The notes under the pieces were generated by a model, which ran no database searches, was not told the origin of the DNA, and saw nothing but the letters and a program-made list of their open reading frames with translations. Both the position numbers and the translations under genes were made by a program. Positions 7,545 through 14,371 of a stretch of DNA of 26,960 nt are shown piece after piece; position 1 is the first letter of the stretch; every line of letters starts with the position of its first letter. The stretch comes from CAYHZL01 sp964361075 (GTDB lineage: Bacteria > Bacteroidota > Ignavibacteria > UBA10030 > UBA8401): NCBI GenBank assembly GCA_964361075.1, contig CAYHZL010000028.1, forward strand, positions 1 through 26,960, in the 5' to 3' direction.

Positions 7545-10500
7545 CTAGTTTCGATATAAATTAATTTCCTTTTTCAATTCATTATCAATCCCAAATAGAT
7601 TGAAGATGAATTCGTCTAGTTGGTATTGTAGTTTATTAATCAACTCGTGTTGAGATGGTGGCCATTTTGTTATATCCAATATTTGTTTTACAATACCTGC
7701 AATTTCAATTTGCTTGTTTTCACTCGCAACTATAAAAGGTAATTGCTTGACATTTCCAATTTTAACTTGCGGAAAGACCCGACCTGATTCCCTTACAAGT
7801 TTATCATAAGCCCAAGCCATATATGTAGAGTTTAAAACTCCGACTACATAGTAAATATTTAATTCCTTTTGGTATTCATCTTTAATCCAACAACATTGCA
7901 CGGTATTTCTAAACCATTTTTTTTCTTTATCAATTGATACGCTCAATCTATCTGAGGTTTGTCTCCACAAAAACTTTATGGGTTTTTCAAATGCATCTTT
8001 TGAGAAACTTACAGTTTCATTCTTCTTTAAGACCAGTTTATATTCTAAATTAAAATATTCATCTGGGGTGGGATTTACGATCCATCTATCAATATTTTTA
8101 CCGTATAATGTCGGAATTGAGTTTTTGAATGTTTTCTTTGAATCGGAAAAGATTCTTTCGTAAAGGTCATTACCGCCTTTGTTTTTTAATCCAATTCCTG
8201 ACCGATGGTATTGTATTCCCGCATCTTTAATAACAAATACATCATTCATAGTTAGTTTAGTTTTTACATCTAAAAATAGATTGGCTAAAAAACTCCGGTC
8301 AGAACGATTGTTAATAGCATCTATATCTATCATACTGCCTAATAGATCTTTCAATTTACCTGAAAAATTACCTTTAATACATAAATCAGCAAAGAAAAAT
8401 TTAGTGCCAGATTTATTTTCGATTTTTTTCATTTGAATAATACATACAGGCACGATAGCATCAAATACTTTTTCACCCAGGTTTATCAAACTGATAACTT
8501 GATAGTTTAATAGATACCCACGTAAATCTTTGTACCTTGGTTGCCCCATAAAAGTATTCGGAGAAATGTAAACTAGATTACCATTTAACCTAGTAAGTTT
8601 TGACAATCCTAATTCAAAAAAAGCCTTATATATTTCTCCATAATTTTTAAGACTATTTGGATACAAATAATTTAACAAGCTTAGTATTTTATCTATATCG
8701 GCTCCGTAAGGTGGATTTGCTATTGTAATATCAAACCCATCTTTCTCCCTAAACACTTCCGCAAAATCCATCTTCCAAATAAATGTTTCAGGTAAATGTT
8801 TCAAATGGTCTGTATCTCGAAGCTTCCCTTTTTCTATTGCCAAAAGTTTTTCTTTCGTATTCTTTGCTAAAACAAGAAGCCGCTCAATTTCTTTTGTCTC
8901 GTTTCTCAGTCCTTCGCGTTCTTCTTCATCCGCTTTCTTTAATTTCTGTTCGCCAAATAAGGATTTACCATATTTAGCTTCATATATTTCAGTCAGATAA
9001 TTTTGTCGCATCATTAAAAACAGTGTCGCAAGGTCGCATTGTTTTGCCATAATTTTCAGGTCGGCTTTACGTTTCTTTGCCGCGTCGCTCTCGTAAAAAT
9101 AGGCATGTTTGTCATTTTGAATGCCGTCAATCAGTTGTTTTATTTTTTCGCCACGTTCTGTTCTCTGTTTTACATTCAGGTTCACATTGTAGCCAAAAAG
9201 TTGGTCTATCAAACTATTTCCTTGTCGTATGCGATAACTTAAATTGGGTAACGGAGGAATATCGCTGCCGTTATAATCCACAACAAGCGAAAGCCACAAA
9301 CGAAGTTCGCAAATGCGTACGGCTTGTTCTTGTATATCTACTCCATACAGACAATTTTCAATGATCTTTCGTTTCAGTTCATAATCATAATTTATATGCC
9401 GTATTTCTTCGTTTCCTCCCTGCACAAAATCACAAAGCTTTATAATTGCGATCATTTCGTGTAACATCCCGACTACAAATGCGCCGGAACCAACCGCCGG
9501 ATCGCACACGCGGCAGGCAAGAATTAATTGTTTTATCTGATCTGCTTCTTTATTGGTGAACGATTGCTTCAGCCATGCTCGCTCTTCATCAGTTAATTGT
9601 TCTGCAGGATTAAGCGTGAAGAGTTTTTCAATCTTTTCACGTTGATCTTTTTCTTCGTCAGTGGTGTTTTCAATTAAATATTCTTTCAACGATTGCTGGC
9701 ACATATAATGAACAATAACACGCGGGGTATAAAAACTTCCGGTAGCTTTGCGAAGATCAGTTTTTGGATCTTTCTCTAATGTTAGTATAAGGTTCTCGAA
9801 CACCTTCCCAAGCATTTCGGGATCAATCGCTACTTCCATATCCATTGCCGTATCTTCGCGCACGGTAAAGTTGTAATGCTCAAACAACTCTTTGAACATC
9901 TTCGCAAATGTTGTATTACGAATTTTTAGGGACGGCTCCCAATCGTTCATTTCAAACAATCCGCCGTTCAAGAATGGAATTGCGCCAAGATCAGAATATA
10001 TCTTCTCCGATGTTGCAAGACGTTGGAACACTCGAAGAACAATGTCTGAATAATAATTATGTTTATCTGGTTGCATGTTAAACGATTTCTTAAAATTCTC
10101 GAAGAGAAAGTTTTTATTATTACTCAGCCACCCTTTTTTCTGCACAAAGTAGAGAAACATCAGCCGGTTCAAGAGAATTTGAGAATATTCTCGTGACTTT
10201 TCAGCATGCCGAGGATTCAAATCTTCGATCTCGCTCCGCAACAAGTGAAACATTCCTACAAACGATGAGAAAAACTCCTTCGTTACTTTTTCAACATCAA
10301 ATGCTTCATCGTGTTTTTGCTGTAATGCAAGCGGAGATATTGTTCCTGCTTCCGGAACTTCCAGCATTAATATTCTCTGTGCAGCCGTGTGTAATCGTTC
10401 ATCAGGACCAACAACAATTCGGCGGAAGAGTTTTCGTCTTGTTTCCTCTTCATCATATTTTACATTAATGAAATGCCACTGATCTTTTGATGAATCAGAA

Positions 10501-10784
10501 AAGAGAAAAAGGGAATATGGATGGTCTCGCAATAAATTATTGATGATTGGTCGTTCAATTCCCAACAATAATTTATCCACTTCGCAATGGATCACCTTAA
10601 AATCATTATGCGTAGCGAGAATATTTAGCTGTTTTACACTTCCGTCCAACGATGAAGGAAATCTTTTTGTAGAAAGTTTTTGAGAAGAGTAATCGTAATT
10701 TAGAAGCGAACTGAAGAGATGAGCGGCATCGTCATAATGTTTTAATTTTATGAGACGCTCGTGAACAGCTGAAACGTGTTCCAT
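7545..10784 (-). CDS. Large adenine-specific DNA methyltransferase, Eco57I/TaqI type, 1079 aa
   Basis: Predicted N6-adenine methyltransferase with built-in DNA recognition. Seen: SAM-binding motif I DPAVGSGAF (Asp428), catalytic motif IV NPPY (Asn690-Tyr693), and a C-terminal TaqI-like specificity region (KPIKFLWRQTSDR, then VVGVLNSTYMAWAYDK and VFPQVKIGNVKQLPF). The N-terminal ~200 residues match the start of Type IIG/ISP-like and DISARM DrmMI-like enzymes in style, but I see no convincing PD-(D/E)xK nuclease motif, so cleavage may be left to the downstream PLD-helicase. ATG start with GGAG about 5 nt upstream in the minus-strand RNA. It is the first gene of the two-gene unit. Alternative: a stand-alone Type IIG restriction-modification protein, or a PglX-like BREX methylase, though no BREX partner is present. 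Confidence 0.88.
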   Translation of the reverse strand: MEHVSAVHERLIKLKHYDDAAHLFSSLLNYDYSSQKLSTKRFPSSLDGSVKQLNILATHNDFKVIHCEVDKLLLGIERPIINNLLRDHPYSLFLFSDSSKDQWHFINVKYDEEETRRKLFRRIVVGPDERLHTAAQRILMLEVPEAGTISPLALQQKHDEAFDVEKVTKEFFSSFVGMFHLLRSEIEDLNPRHAEKSREYSQILLNRLMFLYFVQKKGWLSNNKNFLFENFKKSFNMQPDKHNYYSDIVLRVFQRLATSEKIYSDLGAIPFLNGGLFEMNDWEPSLKIRNTTFAKMFKELFEHYNFTVREDTAMDMEVAIDPEMLGKVFENLILTLEKDPKTDLRKATGSFYTPRVIVHYMCQQSLKEYLIENTTDEEKDQREKIEKLFTLNPAEQLTDEERAWLKQSFTNKEADQIKQLILACRVCDPAVGSGAFVVGMLHEMIAIIKLCDFVQGGNEEIRHINYDYELKRKIIENCLYGVDIQEQAVRICELRLWLSLVVDYNGSDIPPLPNLSYRIRQGNSLIDQLFGYNVNLNVKQRTERGEKIKQLIDGIQNDKHAYFYESDAAKKRKADLKIMAKQCDLATLFLMMRQNYLTEIYEAKYGKSLFGEQKLKKADEEEREGLRNETKEIERLLVLAKNTKEKLLAIEKGKLRDTDHLKHLPETFIWKMDFAEVFREKDGFDITIANPPYGADIDKILSLLNYLYPNSLKNYGEIYKAFFELGLSKLTRLNGNLVYISPNTFMGQPRYKDLRGYLLNYQVISLINLGEKVFDAIVPVCIIQMKKIENKSGTKFFFADLCIKGNFSGKLKDLLGSMIDIDAINNRSDRSFLANLFLDVKTKLTMNDVFVIKDAGIQYHRSGIGLKNKGGNDLYERIFSDSKKTFKNSIPTLYGKNIDRWIVNPTPDEYFNLEYKLVLKKNETVSFSKDAFEKPIKFLWRQTSDRLSVSIDKEKKWFRNTVQCCWIKDEYQKELNIYYVVGVLNSTYMAWAYDKLVRESGRVFPQVKIGNVKQLPFIVASENKQIEIAGIVKQILDITKWPPSQHELINKLQYQLDEFIFNLFGIDNELKKEINLYRN

Positions 10785-10808
10785 AAGACTCCGAAGGAAA
10801 TTAATTAA

Positions 10809-10834
10809 TCACACTTCGATTAAACTCAGTGTGA
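10809..10834. promoter_or_regulatory. Inverted repeat in the leader of the methyltransferase operon
   Basis: tcacact (10809-10815) and agtgtga (10828-10834) form a 7-bp inverted repeat 25-50 nt upstream of the methyltransferase start. It could be an operator half-site pair or an mRNA hairpin. No regulator gene is adjacent, so its role is a guess. Confidence 0.3.
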
Positions 10835-10857
10835 CTTTTTCGCTTCGGTGTGTCTTT

Positions 10858-10890
10858 AGGTGTCCGACACTTTAGAAGTGTCGGACACCT
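10858..10890. repeat. Perfect 15-bp stem-loop of the GTGTCNGACA family
   Basis: Arms 10858-10872 and 10876-10890 are perfectly complementary with a 3-nt loop (tag), followed by ttttta on the plus strand. It has the shape of a rho-independent terminator, but no plus-strand gene precedes it. The core gtccgac/gtcggac is a variant of the gtctgac/gtcagac hairpins found at 16883-17196, 23201-23258 and 26852-26868, so it is better read as a dispersed repeat. Confidence 0.75.
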
Positions 10891-10923
10891 TTTTATAATC
10901 GGCTTTTCTTTTGGTCAAGGAGT

Positions 10924-10984
10924 GTAGGCGCGGACGCCCGTCCGCGTATTTATTTTTAGGACGGATGGGCATCCGTCCCTACAA
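10924..10984. repeat. Double-hairpin repeat, copy 1
   Basis: Two consecutive palindromes: an 8-bp stem at 10929-10946 (core gcggacg-cc-cgtccgc) and an 8-bp stem at 10959-10978 (ggacggat / atccgtcc). The whole unit starts gtagg and ends cctac, so its outer ends are also inverted. The same architecture recurs at 11259-11313. Confidence 0.8.
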
Positions 10985-11024
10985 TGTATTCCAACAAAAA
11001 AAGGGTGCGACATCATCTCACCCT

Positions 11025-11141
11025 TCCAGTCGGGATACCACTCCCATTCCAAAAGATGAAACGAAGCGCACCCATCGCTGGGCGCGCTTTCGTTCTGTGT
11101 CTTTGGAAATTGTAATGTGGTATTTTACTGGAAGACAGCAG
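11025..11141. repeat. Long imperfect foldback, about 117 nt
   Basis: The halves can pair along most of their length: cttccagt with actggaag at the ends, then ataccac with gtggtat, attccaaaaga with tctttggaaatt, and an inner stem acgaagcgc/gcgctttcgt capped by ccca-tcgc-tggg. No protein is encoded. It could be a MITE-like repeat or a structured RNA; with one copy visible here these cannot be told apart. Confidence 0.55.
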
Positions 11142-11207
11142 CCGAAGCTACGCGATATTTAAAAATAGTTTATTGTTAAATTATTTGTGTTACTCCTTAA
11201 TAAAATT

Positions 11208-11250
11208 GATTCCCACTTTCCACCAGAGGCGGACAGGTCGCGGGAATGAC
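11208..11250. repeat. 27-nt palindrome family copy with a 17-nt insertion in its loop
   Basis: Arms gattcccactttc (11208-11220) and tcgcgggaatgac (11238-11250) match the repeat at 2135-2161, but the loop carries 17 extra nt (caccagaggcggacagg), itself a degenerate ccgcc/ggcgg hairpin. This is one repeat inserted in another. Together with the neighbouring entries it accounts for most of the 637-nt non-coding stretch 10785-11421, in which I see no gene. Confidence 0.7.
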
Positions 11251-11258
11251 GCGCTTTT

Positions 11259-11313
11259 GTAGGTGCGGACGCCCGTCCGCACCTAATGGACGGATTGTCA
11301 TCCGTCCCTACAA
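11259..11313. repeat. Double-hairpin repeat, copy 2
   Basis: An 11-bp perfect stem (11261-11271 with 11274-11284, loop cc) is followed by an 8-bp stem (11288-11295 with 11300-11307). It is the same design and near-identical sequence as 10924-10984, with a shorter spacer between the hairpins. Confidence 0.8.
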
Positions 11314-11421
11314 AATTTCAAATGCAGTTTAAAGAAAATAGAGTGCATTTACAATGAATTTTTGAAATATCCGAATAGAAGGACGTTTGCTCAACACAAT
11401 TTCAATCCGTATCTTTATTAC

Positions 11422-12666
11422 ATGAAAAACAAAATCGAAATCATGTCCCCCGCCGGCTCGTGGGAAGCATTATCTTCCGCAATACAAGCCGGTGCAAATT
11501 CTATTTACTTTGGCGTTGAACAATTGAATATGCGCGCCAAGTCATCGAACAATTTTACGGTTGATGATTTAACAAAAATTTCTGCGCTCTGTGCCGAACA
11601 CAATGTACAATCGTACATCACGCTCAATACTATTTTGTATGACCACGACCTGCAATTAATGCGCAGCATTGTTGATGCGGCAAAAGCAAACAACATTACT
11701 GCCATCATCGCGGCTGACCATGCAGTGCTGATGTATGCGAAGAAAAAAAATATGGAAGTGCATATTTCCACTCAGGCAAATGTTACGAACATTGAAACGG
11801 TGGAATTCTTTTCAACCTTTGCCGATGTGATGGTGCTGGCACGCGAGCTTTCTCTTTCGCAAGTTGCCGACATGACCCGCGAAATTACACGACAGAATAT
11901 TTGCGGACCGTCCGGCAAACCAATTCAGATTGAAATTTTTGCACACGGCGCACTCTGCATGGCTGTGTCGGGAAAATGTTATTTAAGTCTGCATACACAT
12001 TTTTCTTCTGCCAATCGCGGCGCGTGTATTCAAAATTGCCGGCGGGATTATATTGTTACCGATAAAGAAACCGGCTACGAATTGGAAATTGATAATGAGT
12101 ACATCATGTCTGCAAAAGATCTCTGCACCATAGATTTTCTCGATAAAATTATTGATGCCGGTGTTGAAGTGTTGAAGATTGAAGGGCGCGGACGTTCGGC
12201 AGAGTATGTTTTTACAACAACAAAATGCTACAAAGAAGCGGTGCAGGCAATTACCGAAGGAACATACACGCAGGAAAAAATTCAACAATGGAAAAATGAA
12301 TTGGCAACTGTGTATAACCGTGGATTTTGGGATGGCTATTATCTCGGCAGAACGCTTGGCGAATGGTCGAACACTTCGGAATCTCTTGCAACGAAACACA
12401 AAATATATATTGGCAAGAATATAAATTATTTCAGCAAACCGAAAATTGCTCACTTCAAATTAAAAGCACAATCGCTTGAAGTCGGCGATGAAATTATTAT
12501 TACCGGACCAACAACGGGATATGTTCACGCAACAATTACAGAACTGCACGTGCACGATGTTCCTGTAACACACGCAGTAAAAGGTGATGACGTTACTTTC
12601 CCTCTCGAAGAAACAGTTCGTCCCTCCGATTCGTTGTACAAATTAGTGCTCACTGAAAAAATATGA
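11422..12666 (+). CDS. U32-family protein (TrhP/RlhA-like RNA hydroxylation factor), 414 aa
   Basis: U32 proteins were first called peptidases; better-studied members (E. coli TrhP, RlhA) are needed for hydroxylation of uridine in tRNA or cytidine in 23S rRNA, with iron-sulfur chemistry and prephenate. Seen: IEIMSPAGSWEAL at the N-terminus, the U32 signature EIFAHGALCMAVSGKCYLS from Glu171, and four cysteines Cys179, Cys186, Cys202 and Cys206 placed as expected for a 4Fe-4S cluster. The last ~80 residues form the C-terminal beta domain. The frame is open from a TTG at 11362, but ATG 11422 starts exactly where the conserved domain begins. A ferredoxin gene follows 117 nt downstream on the same strand. 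Which RNA position it modifies cannot be read from sequence alone. Confidence 0.88.
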   Translation: MKNKIEIMSPAGSWEALSSAIQAGANSIYFGVEQLNMRAKSSNNFTVDDLTKISALCAEHNVQSYITLNTILYDHDLQLMRSIVDAAKANNITAIIAADHAVLMYAKKKNMEVHISTQANVTNIETVEFFSTFADVMVLARELSLSQVADMTREITRQNICGPSGKPIQIEIFAHGALCMAVSGKCYLSLHTHFSSANRGACIQNCRRDYIVTDKETGYELEIDNEYIMSAKDLCTIDFLDKIIDAGVEVLKIEGRGRSAEYVFTTTKCYKEAVQAITEGTYTQEKIQQWKNELATVYNRGFWDGYYLGRTLGEWSNTSESLATKHKIYIGKNINYFSKPKIAHFKLKAQSLEVGDEIIITGPTTGYVHATITELHVHDVPVTHAVKGDDVTFPLEETVRPSDSLYKLVLTEKI

Positions 12667-12783
12667 TTTATTTTTCACACGAGCGGCAAAGTTTCAGATG
12701 AATGTGAAAATAACAATTTATAAAAATGATCTCTTTGCTTCTTCGCGACTTTGCGCGAAATATTTTTTAGTGAAGATTAAATC

Positions 12784-13020
12784 ATGATTCGACTTACCCA
12801 CTACCGTTCAAAATGTATTGGCTGCAATGCGTGCGTAGAAGTTGCTGCTGACCGTTGGCGCATTTCCAAAAAAGATGGCAAAAGTGTTTTGCTGGGCGGA
12901 AAAGAAAAAAACAGCGTTGTCTCGCTTCTTGTTGAGGATGATGAGTTAGGAGCAAACACAATCGCCGCAACAATGTGCCCAACAAATATTATTAAAGTGG
13001 AACGAGTAAAAAGGAAGTAA
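12784..13020 (+). CDS. Small single-cluster ferredoxin, 78 aa
   Basis: Electron carrier with one iron-sulfur cluster. Seen: CIGCNAC gives Cys11, Cys14 and Cys17, and Cys65-Pro66 (MCPTNIIKV) supplies the fourth ligand, the usual CxxCxxC...CP pattern of monocluster ferredoxins. A charged loop lies between, and the C-terminus is basic. It follows the U32 gene on the same strand after 117 nt; the spacer carries a short sequence of the cgcgactttgcgcgaa repeat type. The neighbour suggests that it may serve the U32 Fe-S enzyme, but this is context only. Confidence 0.88.
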   Translation: MIRLTHYRSKCIGCNACVEVAADRWRISKKDGKSVLLGGKEKNSVVSLLVEDDELGANTIAATMCPTNIIKVERVKRK

Positions 13021-13050
13021 TTTTTTTAATGACTTACTTCACAAAAACAC

Positions 13051-13077
13051 AAACGTCCTGAAATTATCAGAACGTTT
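13051..13077 (+). terminator. Possible terminator hairpin after the ferredoxin gene
   Basis: aaacgtcctga (13051-13061) pairs with tcagaacgttt (13067-13077) with one mismatch and a 5-nt loop, about 30 nt past the ferredoxin stop. The following T-run is weak, so factor-independent termination is uncertain. Confidence 0.45.
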
Positions 13078-13141
13078 AATGTATTGAACATCTCTCAAAA
13101 AAAAATTATTTATAGAAACCTCTGAAAAATAATGGAATTAT

Positions 13142-13228
13142 GTCATTGCGAGACGTTTTTTGTCGAAGCAATCTTGTTTTTCGTTTATTTTGATGAGATT
13201 GCTTCGTCGCTTCGCTCCTCGCAATGAC
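13142..13228. repeat. gtcattgcgag bipartite inverted repeat, 87 bp
   Basis: Ends are gtcattgcgag and ctcgcaatgac, a perfect 11-bp inverted pair; inside, gaagcaatct and agattgcttc pair again. The same element is at 20903-20992, a composite one at 25760-25884, and an interrupted one begins at 16860. It fills much of the non-coding stretch 13021-13314. Confidence 0.85.
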
Positions 13229-13314
13229 TTTTTCAGATGTCTCTTATAGTTAGTCTCATATGATACCAAAGGAAAAAGTCGTTATTTTTATCATAAACTT
13301 TTTATGGAGGTATC

Positions 13315-13421
13315 ATGGATGCACAACTTACTGCTCGAATGCAATCTAAGTCGATTAAAAATTCTATCATCAACAACATCGCCAAAGATTTTAATCTCAC
13401 ACCAATACAACACTGCGCTAT
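13315..13421 (+). pseudogene. 5' fragment of an unrecognised gene with a strong ribosome-binding site
   Basis: GGAGG at 13306-13310 sits 4 nt before an ATG and opens a frame reading MDAQLTARMQSKSIKNSI and on to ...DFNLTPIQ, plausible as the start of a real helical protein. From 13422 the frame is simply antisense to the DUF4249 gene and ends at 13563, so only the first ~36 codons look genuine. An 8-bp inverted repeat (13260-13267 with 13309-13316) covers the ribosome-binding site and start. I read it as a gene truncated by rearrangement; I do not recognise the family. It could instead be a real 82-residue protein overlapping antisense. Confidence 0.4.
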
Positions 13422-14297
13422 CTATTGCAATCGATACGTTTTTGTAACACTCTTTGAAGCACCGATAAACATTCCAATTGCATCTCCGCTCACGTTCCAT
13501 GCAACGGGTTTTGGCTCAATGGAAAAATTACTTTCTCCAATAGTACCACTTGAAGTTAAATAATATCTGTAATATGGTTCGTCATAGTTTTTGAGTGTAA
13601 AGACAATTCGTTGATCTATAGATGTGGTTCGTCCATTAAAATATGTAAATTTTTTGGTGAGAATATCTGCAATGCTATTGTCCGTTTGGGTCCGCTTTTG
13701 GACAGTACTTCCGGAACCATATCCATACGTATATTTGATTGTATCATTATAGATTTCTGTTTCTTCAAATTTTACCGCAAGAGAAAGAATATCGTTCGCC
13801 TTGGTTCGGACATATCCGGTACAGATATATTCGTTTTGAGACCCGTACTGATATGTCGCAATATTTTTATATGAGACATTTACAGAATCCAACATCGGTG
13901 TTTCCGGCACGGTAGTAACTGCATCCGCAGTTTTCCCGTTCCATTCAACATGTAAACGATATGTCTTGCCTGTTTTTACAAAAAGTGAATCATTTTTGTA
14001 ATAGCCGCCCTTGACATACTTCAAAATATATATCTGGGCATCAACCGATATTGTTACAGCGGCATCCTTTACATAACTTTCACGATCAGTAGTGTTGTTG
14101 CTGCTTGAATAACCAATATTTTCTTCGTACGGCAGCGTTCGTCCCACATAGAGTGAATCAACAATGTCTCCATCGAGCACGATACCTCGAATAACAAGTT
14201 TCTCTACATACGGCAGGTTCGTATCGTTTATAACTTCATCACAACCGTAATGAAAGATGAGAAGTAGCGATGATAAAAAAAATAATTTCAGCTTCAT
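13422..14297 (-). CDS. DUF4249-type lipoprotein, partner of the TonB receptor, 291 aa
   Basis: Outer-membrane or periplasmic lipoprotein of the kind usually encoded right after TonB-dependent receptors in Bacteroidota. Seen: signal peptide MKLKLFFLSSLLLIFHYGC ending in a lipobox-like HYGC (Cys19), then VEKLVIRGIVLDGD, GKTYRLHVEWNGKTADAVTTVP and LDSV, the familiar DUF4249 start with a beta-rich body. An ATG six codons upstream (14315) is also possible; 14297 is preferred because it gives a compact signal peptide and has GAGAAAA upstream. The receptor gene ends 56-74 nt upstream on the same strand. The C-terminus (GASKSVTKTYRLQ) ends next to the truncated plus-strand gene, so the last residues may have been altered by the rearrangement. 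Ligand unknown. Confidence 0.8.
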   Translation of the reverse strand: MKLKLFFLSSLLLIFHYGCDEVINDTNLPYVEKLVIRGIVLDGDIVDSLYVGRTLPYEENIGYSSSNNTTDRESYVKDAAVTISVDAQIYILKYVKGGYYKNDSLFVKTGKTYRLHVEWNGKTADAVTTVPETPMLDSVNVSYKNIATYQYGSQNEYICTGYVRTKANDILSLAVKFEETEIYNDTIKYTYGYGSGSTVQKRTQTDNSIADILTKKFTYFNGRTTSIDQRIVFTLKNYDEPYYRYYLTSSGTIGESNFSIEPKPVAWNVSGDAIGMFIGASKSVTKTYRLQ

Positions 14298-14371
14298 AAA
14301 TTTTTTCTCAGCCATTTACGACAACAATATATTTCGCAATTCTATTTTCGATTGAAATTGTACTTCGATTA

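Noticed and set aside
4174..10784. Complete DISARM or BREX system
   Set aside because: No DUF1998 DrmB, DrmA, PglZ, BrxC or BrxL gene is present in the window; only the methyltransferase and PLD-SNF2 protein are seen.
10858..10890. Terminator of a plus-strand gene
   Set aside because: No plus-strand gene lies upstream, and the core belongs to a repeat family seen several times.
10911..11162. Possible 83-aa plus-strand gene
   Set aside because: The frame is made of the double-hairpin repeat and the foldback; nothing protein-like remains.
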